Origin: Symmachiella macrocystis
Lineage (GTDB): Bacteria > Planctomycetota > Planctomycetia > Planctomycetales > Planctomycetaceae
Direction: 5' to 3'
Length of the DNA: 64,000 nucleotides
NCBI RefSeq assembly: GCF_007860075.1
Contig: NZ_SJPP01000001.1
Location: 806,001 to 870,000, forward strand
A program made the position numbers and the translations under genes. Below the pieces are notes generated by a model. That model had not been told where the DNA came from and ran no database searches. It saw nothing but the letters and a program-made list of their open reading frames with translations. This document shows, piece after piece, positions 47,924 through 57,812 of this stretch (positions are counted from its first letter, which is position 1; every line of letters starts with the position of its first letter).

Positions 47924-49116
47924 TCGTAAATCTCCTTCAAACTTTGCTGATCGACCGGACGCGGATTGAAGTTGCCCGTCCATTGCGTAGAGGCCTCCTC
48001 GGCCAATTGCGACAAGGAATCGGGGTGGATATTCCAAGCCGCCAAACTCGTCGCCTGTCCGCTTTCGGCAATCAATTCCCGCACAAAATCAGCCAGCAAT
48101 TCCCCGGCACGTGCATCATTGGCGGCGCACAACCCGCAATCGACCGCCAAATCACCGTACAAGCGGCCGACCACAGCAGCATTGTAACGTATGATGTGCG
48201 GCAACATGATGCCTACCGCCACGCCATGCGTGATTTCGTAATGCGCCGTGAGCGGATTTGCACAAGCATGCGCCGCCCCCAACATCGCATTCTCAATCGC
48301 CGCTCCCGCCAGATAGGCCCCCAGTTGCATTTTCCCGCGACCATCAATATCCGTCGGACGTTGCATCACGCGGCGGAAGGACTTGGCTGTCAACTGCCAC
48401 GATTGACGGCTAAAGAGTTGCGAGACCGGATTCCGACTTGTGGAAACATACGACTCGACCGCATGGCTAATCGCATCGACTCCGGTCGCAGCCGTAACCG
48501 AAGCAGGCATGCTGACTGTTAATTCCGGATCAAGAATCGCGATTTTGCAAGCCGCCTTTTTATCCCCGCAGGCCATCTTCATGTGCGTCTTGGAGTTGGC
48601 AATCAAAGCAAACGATTGCGCTTCGCTGCCCGTTCCCGATGTCGTCGGCACGGCGATCATCGGCAACATTGGTTTGGTGGCCTTCCCCACCCCCCAATAA
48701 TCCTCCATCCGCCCGCCGTTACTGAGCAGAAAGTTCACCCCTTTACCGCAATCCATGCTGCTGCCGCCCCCCAAACCCACAATCAAATCGACATTGGCCT
48801 CCTGCGCAACGGCCAAAGCGCGGTCCACATCGTCGGTTGTCGGATTTTGCTGGACATCGGTGAACATCGTCACTTGCAGACCAGCGGCATTGAGCGATTC
48901 CAGTCCGTGTTGCGCATGCCCTGCTTGCTGTAGTCCGGGGTCTGTGACTAAAAACACGCGGGTCCCGCCCAACTCAGTCACCAAGCTACCCAGTTGATTG
49001 AGCGTGCCGGGACCGAAAACCACGCGTGTCCGCGGGGCATAGTCAAAGGGGACCAACCGACCGTTCTCGGCCGGTCGTGGCGAATGGGACGGTTCTATAT
49101 TTGTGCTGCCAGACAT
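47911..49116 (-). CDS. Iron-containing alcohol dehydrogenase
   Basis: 401 residues. NAD(P)-dependent oxidation of an alcohol or reduction of an aldehyde with a divalent metal, normally Fe2+. The NAD-binding region has VGLGGGSSMDCGKGVN, the fold motif AVPTTSGTGSEA follows, and metal ligands come from DAISHAVES (Asp and His) and from GAAHACANPLTAHYEITHGVAVG (two His near residues 275 and 290). All are present, so the enzyme should be active. The substrate is not evident. It is the first gene of a two-gene operon with a propeller protein. A gene-free stretch of more than 800 bases lies upstream. Confidence 0.93.
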   Translation of the reverse strand: MSGSTNIEPSHSPRPAENGRLVPFDYAPRTRVVFGPGTLNQLGSLVTELGGTRVFLVTDPGLQQAGHAQHGLESLNAAGLQVTMFTDVQQNPTTDDVDRALAVAQEANVDLIVGLGGGSSMDCGKGVNFLLSNGGRMEDYWGVGKATKPMLPMIAVPTTSGTGSEAQSFALIANSKTHMKMACGDKKAACKIAILDPELTVSMPASVTAATGVDAISHAVESYVSTSRNPVSQLFSRQSWQLTAKSFRRVMQRPTDIDGRGKMQLGAYLAGAAIENAMLGAAHACANPLTAHYEITHGVAVGIMLPHIIRYNAAVVGRLYGDLAVDCGLCAANDARAGELLADFVRELIAESGQATSLAAWNIHPDSLSQLAEEASTQWTGNFNPRPVDQQSLKEIYECAM

Positions 49117-49951
49117 AGATCGGCGTCTTGGACAATTCTGTGAGGAAGTTCGGTGGGGAGGAATATTCAGGTAGGCGTTGTCGGATCCAGGCTCCGCTCA
49201 CAAATCACCTCATGATGTGGTTCTCGTAGAACGACGTCCTGAGTGCGATCCGCATGGGGTCAGCGGGGCAAGGCGACGCCGACACGTTCTGAAGTGGCAA
49301 CGGCCGCCGACATCTCAAGATCAATTGTACGCGACCCCGTTCCGGAAGGCAAAGCGACCGGACCATTTGCGCCCATCCCCTACCGCCCGAACAGGCAAAC
49401 ATTGCCAAGATGGCTGAGCCGGAGGGGAGTGGAATATGTCCCAAGTCGCGCGTCCCGCCAGTAGACCTCCACCCGCCGCTGCCTCCCCATGCATGGCCAT
49501 ATCGCGCCGACTCCCCGGCAAATGGGAACGGAAACGAGAGAAATTGTCCTAGGCTTACCTTAGAAAACTGTTTCACTATACCGGACGATCAGCATGTTCG
49601 GTCGTCAGCGGGGGGGTCGTGTGGCTTGTGCCTGTTTTGCTTGCAGTTGCCGAGCACAATTTTTTGACCGCCCCCCAAACGTGGTTTATATTCAACATTA
49701 CCAACGCCGTGTTGCTTTTTTGAAACACTGCGTTGCCAATAAACCTCAACGTTGCTCTCAACAGGGCGGGACAAACGCGGCCGGTGCACATCGGTTGCCA
49801 CCGGTCATTGGCGAGAGGAGTCGAACCGTCCGCGCGGCTTTCGTCGCGGGCGTACTCTCCGAGACAATCAGCCATCCTACAGATTTGCACTCCCCCCACG
49901 GTGATGCGGACCGCTCGCGGTGCGCCGCTGCTGAGGTGAGAGGAGGACTAC
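49117..49951. other. Long gene-free region between divergent genes
   Basis: About 835 bases between the divergent dehydrogenase and S41 protease genes. Open frames of up to 124 codons exist but none has a start signal, codon bias or recognisable product. Promoters for both genes must lie here. I could not see a tRNA or a convincing structured RNA. Confidence 0.45.
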
Positions 49952-51595
49952 ATGCGCCTACGCAGTAAGATACAACTGGCCGCTCTACTTTTACTCATCG
50001 CCTCGACGGCGTACTGGCCCGGCCTCTCCGGGTTCGCCGACACCGCTCGCGGCACCCAAGTCAGCCGCGAAATCCAACAAGAGATTTCCGCTGGCCGCCA
50101 ACTGGAAGCGTCCCGGCAATGGCTCGATGCCATTGAGCATTACGAAAAAGCCTACAAGCAATGGCCGGACAACTCTTCGCTCAAATTGGGGCTTCGCCGC
50201 AGCAAGTTCCAATTCAGTATCGTTCGTCGCTATTCCGACAAATCATTCCGCGAATCGATGCTGCGTCTGCAAGAAGCCGAAGCCTTACAGATTTACGATG
50301 AACTTTCACAGACCATCGAACGCCGCTACGTAGAAAACATTGGACCGACGTCCATCGTCGCCCACGGCACGGAAAGCCTGTGGTTGGCGCTGCAAAACGA
50401 ACGTTTTCTGGAAACCAACATCCCCAACGCCGACAGAACACGGGTCACCGCCCTGTGTCGCTTGCTGCGGGAGAGCTATTGGAACAAACCCGTGCGGTAT
50501 CACGGCCAAGCAAGACAGGTAATTTTGGAGATTTGCAAGATTTCACAGGCCCGTCTGGGACTGCGGTCGGCTCCGATCATCATGGAATACGTCTTCGGCA
50601 GTTGTAACGCACTGGACGACTACAGCAGCTATCTCACCCCCGGTCGCCTGAAGGATCTGTTTGGCAACATCGACGGTGAGTTCGTTGGACTGGGCATCGA
50701 AATGAAAGCCGAGCTGGGCAACGGCATGTTACTCGTCAATGTGCTTCCCGACAGCCCTGCCGATGCGGGGGGACTCACCCCGGGCGAATACATTGTCAGC
50801 ATCGACGGCACGGATTGCCGCAACATGTCCACCGACGAAGCCGCCGAACGGCTGCAAGGAGCTTCGGGAAGTCGCGTGATTTTGGAGATCCAAGGAGCAC
50901 CGGGAACACGGCAGCGACAAGGGACATTCATTCGCCGCGCAGTGTCGATCAAGAGTTTTCCGATCGTCAAAATGGTGGATTCCAGCGAAGGGATTGGCTA
51001 CATCCAAATGACCGGCTTTCAACGCAATTCCACACGGGAGCTCGATGCTGCGTTGCGGCAACTCCAACAACAAGGCATGCGGGCCCTGATCTGGGATGTC
51101 CGCGGCAACCCGGGCGGTTTGTTGGATCAAGCTACTTCGGTCCTGGACCGATTTATTGAAAACGGCGTATTGGTCTCCACCCGGGGACGCAATGGTCAAG
51201 TCAAAGATGTCATGCGAGCGACACGCCCCGGAACGTGGCAGATGCCACTGGTTGTGTTGATCGACGGCAATAGCGCCAGTGCCAGCGAAATTGTTGCCGG
51301 AGCCATCCGTGATCACCATCGCGGCACGCTGGTTGGCCGTAAGACGTATGGAAAATGGTCGGTTCAAGAAGTGATGCATACACGGGGCAATGCCGGCTTG
51401 CGATTAACAATCGCCAAGTTTTACTCGCCCAGTGGCCGCAATCACGCTAAAGTAGGCGTATCGCCCGATATTGAAGTTCCTGAACCCGATCAAAGCCGGA
51501 CGTATTATCGCTCGCCGACCGACTTGAATGTCGCCGGGGACAGTGATTTGCAAGCCGGCTTAAGAGCCCTTCGCCGACAAATGGCCCAACGATGA
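49952..51595 (+). CDS. S41 C-terminal processing peptidase with PDZ domain
   Basis: 547 residues, AGGAGG six bases before the ATG. An N-terminal signal peptide or anchor (LAALLLLIASTAYWPGLSGFA) is followed by a TPR-like segment (QWLDAIEHYEKAYKQWPDNSSL), a helical region, a PDZ domain (VGLGIEMKAELGNGMLLVNVLPDSPADAGGLTPGEYIVSIDG near residues 250-290) and the protease core: GYIQMTGF, ALIWDVRGNPGGLLDQA, and DGNSASASEIVAGAIRDHHRGTLVGRKTYGKWSVQ, with the catalytic Ser in SASASE and Lys in GRKTYGK. It acts outside the cytoplasm. The gene after it starts within its stop codon (ATGA), so the two are translationally coupled. Confidence 0.92.
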   Translation: MRLRSKIQLAALLLLIASTAYWPGLSGFADTARGTQVSREIQQEISAGRQLEASRQWLDAIEHYEKAYKQWPDNSSLKLGLRRSKFQFSIVRRYSDKSFRESMLRLQEAEALQIYDELSQTIERRYVENIGPTSIVAHGTESLWLALQNERFLETNIPNADRTRVTALCRLLRESYWNKPVRYHGQARQVILEICKISQARLGLRSAPIIMEYVFGSCNALDDYSSYLTPGRLKDLFGNIDGEFVGLGIEMKAELGNGMLLVNVLPDSPADAGGLTPGEYIVSIDGTDCRNMSTDEAAERLQGASGSRVILEIQGAPGTRQRQGTFIRRAVSIKSFPIVKMVDSSEGIGYIQMTGFQRNSTRELDAALRQLQQQGMRALIWDVRGNPGGLLDQATSVLDRFIENGVLVSTRGRNGQVKDVMRATRPGTWQMPLVVLIDGNSASASEIVAGAIRDHHRGTLVGRKTYGKWSVQEVMHTRGNAGLRLTIAKFYSPSGRNHAKVGVSPDIEVPEPDQSRTYYRSPTDLNVAGDSDLQAGLRALRRQMAQR

Positions 51596-52482
51596 CGCAA
51601 CAGGTTCCGGACTGGATCCACCAAGGCCGCGGTGCCACGCCCAATGTCGATTGGACCGTGAGCACCGAGGCGCCATTGGTGGCGCTGCAGATGGGACGCG
51701 AAACGGGCGAAGTCTTAGCGGCGGACGAAGCGGGCGGCTTGTATTTGATCAACCGCGCCGGAGCCATCAGCGCAGTCTCCCGCGGCCGCGCGCCGATTCG
51801 TGCCATCGCCTGGGGCGACACTGGGGGAGGAGGAATTGCTCTGGTCGGCAAACGCACCCTCTACTGGTTCAATCGTGGTCTAAAATTCGACAAGAAAATC
51901 GTTTTGTCCGACCGCGCTCTGAATGTCGCGCTCGACGCGCATGCCGAATACGCCGTCGTCAGTCTTGATGGCGGCCAAAACCTCATCTTCGACGCGCCCC
52001 GAAAACCGATTCACGAATTCAAAACCTACCAGCCGTTGGCCCATTTGGAATTTCTGGTCCACGAACCAGCGATTTTCGGTGTGTCCGCCTTCGGGATGTT
52101 CTACAAATTCGAATTCAGCGGGAACGAGATCTGGGGTGAAAACCTGTGGTCCGATGTCGGCGGTCTTTCGGTCTCAGGCAACGGTTCCACAATTCTGCTA
52201 GCCTGCTTCGCTCACGGCATACAACGCTACACCGGCGATGGCGAAAGCGATGGTTCGTACCAACTCGGCGAGACGGTTTCGCGAATTTCCTCCAGTTTCA
52301 ACCCTTATCGCATGATGGCTGCAACTATCGAACAACAGTTGTGCTGGCTCGATTTTCAAGGTCAAGTACTCTGGTCTGCTACCACTCCGCACAAGACCGT
52401 TGCCATTCATTGCGACCCGTTGGGATATGGTGCGGTGTGCGGATTCGAGTCGGGTGAGATTATGCGACTCTCATGGGATTGA
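51592..52482 (+). CDS. WD40/PQQ-like propeller protein coupled to the S41 protease
   Basis: 296 residues, overlapping the protease gene by four bases. There is no signal peptide. The sequence is a run of beta strands with propeller-like blades (TGEVLAADEAGGLYLINRAG, IALVGKRTLYWFNRGLKF, VVSLDGGQNLIFDAPRKP, ILLACFAHGIQRYTGDG, QQLCWLDFQGQVLWSA). Six or seven short blades fit the length. I do not recognise a precise family. The tight coupling suggests a shared process, but since the protease is exported and this protein appears cytoplasmic, they are unlikely to form a stable complex. Confidence 0.75.
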   Translation: MTQQVPDWIHQGRGATPNVDWTVSTEAPLVALQMGRETGEVLAADEAGGLYLINRAGAISAVSRGRAPIRAIAWGDTGGGGIALVGKRTLYWFNRGLKFDKKIVLSDRALNVALDAHAEYAVVSLDGGQNLIFDAPRKPIHEFKTYQPLAHLEFLVHEPAIFGVSAFGMFYKFEFSGNEIWGENLWSDVGGLSVSGNGSTILLACFAHGIQRYTGDGESDGSYQLGETVSRISSSFNPYRMMAATIEQQLCWLDFQGQVLWSATTPHKTVAIHCDPLGYGAVCGFESGEIMRLSWD

Positions 52483-52612
52483 TTTGCCGGTCACGATATT
52501 TTCGACCAGTCGGTTTTGACTCACGATTCCCACGGGCGTTATAATTGAACTTGTAAATTGGGTCCCTCAAAGCGGTTTTAGCTTTTGATTGTTTTTGAGT
52601 TCTAGAGGTTCA

Positions 52613-55600
52613 ATGACGACCGATCCTCATGCGTCAGCGGAATCCCCCGGCGAAAATCGCTCTCCCGCTACCGGTCCCGGTGCCACCACTCGCCCAAGCG
52701 CAGGTCCAACGGCCAGCCCAACCGCCGGTCAAGGTGAGATCCCCCAATCGATCGGCAAATACCGCATCGAGCGTCGTTTGGGCGAAGGCGGTATGGGGAC
52801 AGTCTATCTGGCCATCGACACCGAATTAAAACGCCACGTCGCCTTAAAATTGCTTCGCCAAGAACGCGCCGGCAATCCCACCCTCGTCAAACGCTTCCAA
52901 GCCGAAGCCAAAACCGCCGCCGCACTCAAGCACAAAAACGTGGTCGCGGTCTACGAAGCCGGTCAAGTCGACAGCTTCACTTTCATTGCCATGGAATTCG
53001 TGGATGGCATCGATGTCCATGATCTCGTGCAACGCCGCGAAGTCATCCCCGTCCGCCGCTCGATCAATATCATCAAACAAGTCGCTAGCGCGCTGCAACA
53101 TGCGTATGAACGGGGTGTCGTCCATCGCGACATCAAACCCTCCAACCTGTTGATTCAACGCGATGGGACCGTCAAATTGGCCGATTTGGGCCTGGCGCGG
53201 ATTATCGACGAATCCTCCGATGCGGGAATTACTCGCGACGGAACCACCGTCGGCACTGTCGACTATATGTCGCCCGAACAAGCCCGTAACAGCCGCTCGG
53301 CCGATACCCGCAGCGATATTTATTCACTGGGCTGCGCCTGGTTTCACATGCTCACCGGCGAACCCCCCTATGCCGACGGTGGCTTAACACAGCGTCTGCG
53401 GCTACATGCCGAGGGAAAGCCCCCCGACCCGCGCGACCTCAACCCCAAGGTCCCCGAGGGAATTGTCGCTATCTTGAATCGCATGATGGCCAAAAACCCC
53501 GATGATCGCTATCGCACACCGGCAGAGGTGATCAAAGAGCTCGATAAGGTCAGCCTACAACGCAGCACTGTGGCGGGGCAAATCCTGTCCGATTTGGACG
53601 AGCCCGAGGAATCCGACGGCAAGCCCGCCATAAAAGTGCGAAAAAGCGCAATCCCCTTGCCTTCCCGAGATCCCAAGTTGGGCAAGCCAGAATCTCAGGG
53701 AACGGTCGTCTTCCCCATGCGGCTCGTAGGTACCGTGCTCGCCGGAATTGCCGTGTTGGCGTTGCTGCTCTACGGATGGTCGAACTGGATGCCGAGTTCC
53801 AGCGAAGAGCCTGTCGATATCGATTTCACCGGGGATCCGCTCGATGACCGCGACCCGTTCGAACTCCAAAATGCTCCCGAAGTCGACCCCAACGAGAAAC
53901 TCGAAAACGAAGACAAACAGAATCCGCCCCCCGACGGCGCTCAAGCAGCCCCCGCTGAAGATCCGTCGGCAATAGCCCTCACTCCGGCCGACAGCGATCC
54001 GGTTGTCCAGGGAGAACCCAAAACCGTAACTCCCATCGAACGCGCGCTGGCACAAAAACCGTACCTACCCGACTGGGCCATGCGTTCCACAATTACTGCA
54101 CGGCGAAAAGGCTTGGTCACGGCAACCGTCGCACTCCCCTCCACAATCGGTCCCAACGCCCGCCCGCCAACCATCCCCCTCAAGCCGCATCTGGATAAAT
54201 TGCCCGCAGCCGGGGGAATCCTGCTGCTGCCGACGGCCGGGCCGTATGAATTGAACTTGGCCCAACTACAAAATCATCAGCACATCGTGATCAAGGGGGG
54301 CACCCCACGACCGGCTGTATTCATCCGGCAACCAGCGGGCCAGCCGATCGCCCTGGACGTCTCGCTCCCCATTTTGGAATTTGACGGGCTGGACCTGTTT
54401 TTTCATGTTGCCGACGAAACCGCCCCACAGCCGGCCGTTGCCATGCACGCCGGTACCGGCGAACTGCTGCTGCGAGACTGTTCCGTGCAAGTGCTGGGAA
54501 ACCAGCAAGCGAACATCGTCGCCCTTCAAATCGAAAAGCCCGCAACCGCTGCTCTCTCCGCAACCACGCGGCTGCTTCTCGACCGCTCGGTCCTCATGGG
54601 ACCGCATCTGACCGCTGTGCAGGTTGATTCCGATCACGCCGACATTGTAATTCGCGACAGCCTGATCGTCTCGGGCAGCGCACCGGCTCTGCAAATCGCG
54701 CAATCACGCGCCACCGCAGCCAAATCACAACGCTGGCTAAGATTGATCGGTGATACAATTGTCTCCAGAAGCCACGCGGTTGAGTTGCTCAACGGTCTCT
54801 CGATCGGCGATGTCGCCCCGGCACAAATCACCGCCATCGATACGGTATTTGCCAATACTGCAGCTGTTGAATCAGCCGCCATGTTGGGCTTGCGAAACTG
54901 GCCAAGCACCGCCGGACAACTGCAAAACCTCACCTGGGAATCAACCGGCTCAGCCTATCAAGGTTGGCCCCGGTTGGTGCAAAATCGCAATGCGAAAATC
55001 ACAGAGGGCATTGCCGCCGACTTTACCGACTGGAAATCGCTCTGGCCGGTCCCGGGTGAAGAGCCACAATTTCATCCCACCCCCTGGCCCACATCAGCGG
55101 TCGGCTTTTCGCAACCGCTGGACTTAAAACCATTCGCATCCCAAACGCTTCCCAACACAGTCGCCGTCAGCTTGTTGGGTGACCAACCGGGCTGTCGTGT
55201 GGCGAACTTGCACGTCGGCACGGCGACTCTTCCCACCCAGACGCGCGACATTCCACCCCGCCCCTCGTTTCCAAATGCAGTCGCAGCGGAATTCAAAAAC
55301 GCCGAAAGAATCCCATTGGACTTAACCAAACGGGACTTGGGTAGTTTTCTCCGCAAGACCCGACTTCCGCCACGCGTCGTGATTGTCGCTGAAGGATATG
55401 GACGGCGGGAAATCACGCCGTTTTCGATCACCGACCGCGCTGTGCGAATTGAATTTCGCCAAAAAGGGGGTGAGGTCCCGTTAAAATTGGTGGCAGCCGC
55501 AAAAAGCCGCGGCTCCGTGAACAAGCCAGCGAACGATGCCTTGATGACCGTACTGAGCGGCCGCCTGGAAATTGTAGGCGGCGACTTTGAGATGTCCGCC

Positions 55601-56461
55601 TCCGCCAATCGGCCCGGTTTTGACTGGTTCCTCGATGTACGCGATGGCGGTTTTTCGATTGAGAAATGTCACCTTGCCGTGCGGTCGATCAACTCCGCGC
55701 GTAATCCAGGACTCATCCACTGGCAAGACGACACGACCGGAGCCTCGGCGACTCAATCGCGCATTGGCCTGATCCGCGACTCGTTCCTTGTCGCCGGCGG
55801 CACGCTGATTCAAGCTCAAATGCGACAGCGACAGTTGTTCGTCAACAATGCGATCCTCGTCTCACCGGAAACGATTTTTTCACTCGACGTCGATGTTTCC
55901 CCCGCAATTCCGCCCAGCAGCCTCGTCCTGCAGAATTCCACACTCTCGGCCGCGAGAAATTTTTTCGAGGTCTCCACCGCCAACCCTCACGATTCGCGCC
56001 GCGCCGCCTTGGGAATTTTTGCAGAGCGGACAATCTTTGCCGCGCCGACGCATACCGATTCAGAGGCAGCCACACCGGTCGTATTCGCCGACCGGTCCGC
56101 AGTTGCGGGTGGGCCAGTGGCCTGGATAGGCGAGCAGAATGGCTACTCCGACGAAATCAAGAACTTCGTCGTCGCCGATCCCGGGAACCTCTCCGACACA
56201 TCTAATTTCAACTTGGGCTGGATAGAGACCTGGGGCCAGGACAACGTCCGTTCTCCGCTCACCAAACCGGGAGGCGTTCTGTTTGCCGCGCCACTCCCCA
56301 CTTTGGAGGAATTAGTGCCCCAACATTTTACGCTGCACGGCAGTGCCGAAGCGAACGCCTGGGAGGGGCAACGGCTCGGCGCAGACCCGACCCAGATTGT
56401 GCCGCAGACATCCGTCAAACCAAATTCCTCATCCAAGCGAACGAAATCCAACGGGTTTTGA
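52613..56461 (+). CDS. Transmembrane Ser/Thr protein kinase with a large beta-helix-like outer domain
   Basis: 1,282 residues from ATG 52613; a TTG eight codons earlier is the open-frame start. A Pro/Thr/Ala-rich N terminus leads into a PknB-type kinase (about residues 48-310): GEGGMGTVYLA, catalytic Lys in VALKLL, VVHRDIKPSNLLI, DLG in place of DFG in LADLGLAR, and GTVDYMSPEQA. A linker and one membrane span (near residue 375, LVGTVLAGIAVLALLLYGW) separate it from ~880 residues rich in short strands and Asn/Asp turns (LLLPTAGPYELNLAQLQNHQHIVIKGG, FDGLDLFFHVAD), resembling a right-handed beta helix. Such a receptor kinase could sense an outside ligand and phosphorylate proteins inside. No phosphatase partner is adjacent. 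Confidence 0.9.
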   Translation: MTTDPHASAESPGENRSPATGPGATTRPSAGPTASPTAGQGEIPQSIGKYRIERRLGEGGMGTVYLAIDTELKRHVALKLLRQERAGNPTLVKRFQAEAKTAAALKHKNVVAVYEAGQVDSFTFIAMEFVDGIDVHDLVQRREVIPVRRSINIIKQVASALQHAYERGVVHRDIKPSNLLIQRDGTVKLADLGLARIIDESSDAGITRDGTTVGTVDYMSPEQARNSRSADTRSDIYSLGCAWFHMLTGEPPYADGGLTQRLRLHAEGKPPDPRDLNPKVPEGIVAILNRMMAKNPDDRYRTPAEVIKELDKVSLQRSTVAGQILSDLDEPEESDGKPAIKVRKSAIPLPSRDPKLGKPESQGTVVFPMRLVGTVLAGIAVLALLLYGWSNWMPSSSEEPVDIDFTGDPLDDRDPFELQNAPEVDPNEKLENEDKQNPPPDGAQAAPAEDPSAIALTPADSDPVVQGEPKTVTPIERALAQKPYLPDWAMRSTITARRKGLVTATVALPSTIGPNARPPTIPLKPHLDKLPAAGGILLLPTAGPYELNLAQLQNHQHIVIKGGTPRPAVFIRQPAGQPIALDVSLPILEFDGLDLFFHVADETAPQPAVAMHAGTGELLLRDCSVQVLGNQQANIVALQIEKPATAALSATTRLLLDRSVLMGPHLTAVQVDSDHADIVIRDSLIVSGSAPALQIAQSRATAAKSQRWLRLIGDTIVSRSHAVELLNGLSIGDVAPAQITAIDTVFANTAAVESAAMLGLRNWPSTAGQLQNLTWESTGSAYQGWPRLVQNRNAKITEGIAADFTDWKSLWPVPGEEPQFHPTPWPTSAVGFSQPLDLKPFASQTLPNTVAVSLLGDQPGCRVANLHVGTATLPTQTRDIPPRPSFPNAVAAEFKNAERIPLDLTKRDLGSFLRKTRLPPRVVIVAEGYGRREITPFSITDRAVRIEFRQKGGEVPLKLVAAAKSRGSVNKPANDALMTVLSGRLEIVGGDFEMSASANRPGFDWFLDVRDGGFSIEKCHLAVRSINSARNPGLIHWQDDTTGASATQSRIGLIRDSFLVAGGTLIQAQMRQRQLFVNNAILVSPETIFSLDVDVSPAIPPSSLVLQNSTLSAARNFFEVSTANPHDSRRAALGIFAERTIFAAPTHTDSEAATPVVFADRSAVAGGPVAWIGEQNGYSDEIKNFVVADPGNLSDTSNFNLGWIETWGQDNVRSPLTKPGGVLFAAPLPTLEELVPQHFTLHGSAEANAWEGQRLGADPTQIVPQTSVKPNSSSKRTKSNGF

Positions 56462-56925
56462 AGTTCATGTCCGGAGCATCGCCTCGACCGCTTCTCGTGC
56501 CAGCGACTTCATGCCAGTTGTCTGACTGATGCTGCCCAAAGTACCCGCTGAACGGGAACCTGTTGACATCTCCTCGCCCCCAAAACTGCGATGTTGCCGC
56601 TTTTGGGGCCGGTTTGCTACACTGTCGCGCTGTTGTGGCAACGAACGCACGGTCAGAACTCTGAATGTGCCGTTCCGGCCACAATTTCTCGTCCGACAGC
56701 GCTAAGTTGAAACGTCAAAATGCCGATAACATCCTTTCGCCTAGCATGTTACGTCGCGGATGTTACTCGTCCCCCAAATCGGGACGACCGAATATTCAAT
56801 GGAGCGTTGTCGTACTAAAGAGTCCCCAATACCTCCGTGCGTCGAGATCTCACACATCCTCTGAATGTCGGTAAGTCAGACCGACACGCATCACCCACAG
56901 AATCAAAAAGTGCACTTAAGCACCC
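56462..56925. other. Intergenic region upstream of cysH, no gene seen
   Basis: About 465 bases between two same-strand genes. I see no open frame worth calling, no clear terminator for the kinase gene and no recognisable riboswitch. It must hold the cysH promoter. Confidence 0.45.
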
Positions 56926-57717
56926 ATGGCCAAACTATCCCAGGTTGATCTCACTGATCTCAATCGTTCGATGGAAGAGCGTACGCCGCAGGAGTTGCTG
57001 GCGTGGGCCGCATCGATCTTTGGCGAACGCATTGCCATTATGTCGGCCATGCAAAAGGCGGGCAGTGTCGTCTGCCATATGGCTTCGGCCGCCAAGTTGC
57101 CGCTCAAGGTCCTCTTCGTCGACACCGGTGTCCATTTTCAGGAAACGCTCGAAACCCGCGACCGCATGATCTCCGATTACGGGTTGGACGTCATCACACT
57201 GCATCCACAGCAGACCATGGCGGAACAATCGGCCGAAATGGGCGTGCTGTACCTGACGCCCGATGGCCAAGCCAAATGCTGCGACCTGCGGAAAACCGAA
57301 CCGCTGATGCAGGCCACCAGCGACTTTGATGCGCTGATCAGCAGTCTGCGCCGCGCCGATGGCGGACGACGAGGGAACGTTCCGATACTCTCGATCGACA
57401 CCAATACCCAAACGCTGAAAATCAACGTCCTCGCGAATTTCAGCGATCAAGACTTTAATGATTACATCGTGCGGCAGAGTGTGATCGTTAACCCACTGCA
57501 CGAACAAGGATTTTCCACGATTGGCTGCAATCGTTGCACCACCCCCGTCCTGCCCGACGAAGAAAAACGGGCCGGACGCTGGCGGCATCTGGGGCCTTGG
57601 GCCATGTATTGCGGGATCAACCCCACCGATGTCGACCGTGGTGGATCACCCGCGATCGAGTTACCCTCGGAATTGATCGACAAAATCCTCGGCCGCAACG
57701 ATGATTTCGTCATTTGA
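56926..57717 (+). CDS. cysH: Adenylyl-sulfate (APS/PAPS) reductase
   Basis: 263 residues. It reduces activated sulfate to sulfite with thioredoxin, in the cytoplasm. The PP-loop region [18 protein letters not shown] is followed by [18 protein letters not shown], a strongly conserved CysH segment. Two cysteine pairs, [11 protein letters not shown] near residue 123 and [21 protein letters not shown] near 205, are the iron-sulfur ligands that mark the APS-reducing, 4Fe-4S type; ordinary PAPS reductases lack them. The usual C-terminal ECG(I/L)H motif with the catalytic Cys is not seen; the candidate is MYCGINPTD near residue 228, which is close (CGI). The PAP phosphatase gene follows after 95 bases. 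Confidence 0.9.
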   Translation: MAKLSQVDLTDLNRSMEERTPQELLAWAASIFGERIAIMSAMQKAGSVVCHMASAAKLPLKVLFVDTGVHFQETLETRDRMISDYGLDVITLHPQQTMAEQSAEMGVLYLTPDGQAKCCDLRKTEPLMQATSDFDALISSLRRADGGRRGNVPILSIDTNTQTLKINVLANFSDQDFNDYIVRQSVIVNPLHEQGFSTIGCNRCTTPVLPDEEKRAGRWRHLGPWAMYCGINPTDVDRGGSPAIELPSELIDKILGRNDDFVI

Positions 57718-57812
57718 AGCTGCAGTCAAGTAATAGAGTCTCCAGACGTTTCCCCAACCACAATCAGGAACCTGGATGACATTATAAGATTCGTTTTAAG
57801 ACAGGACTTAGC

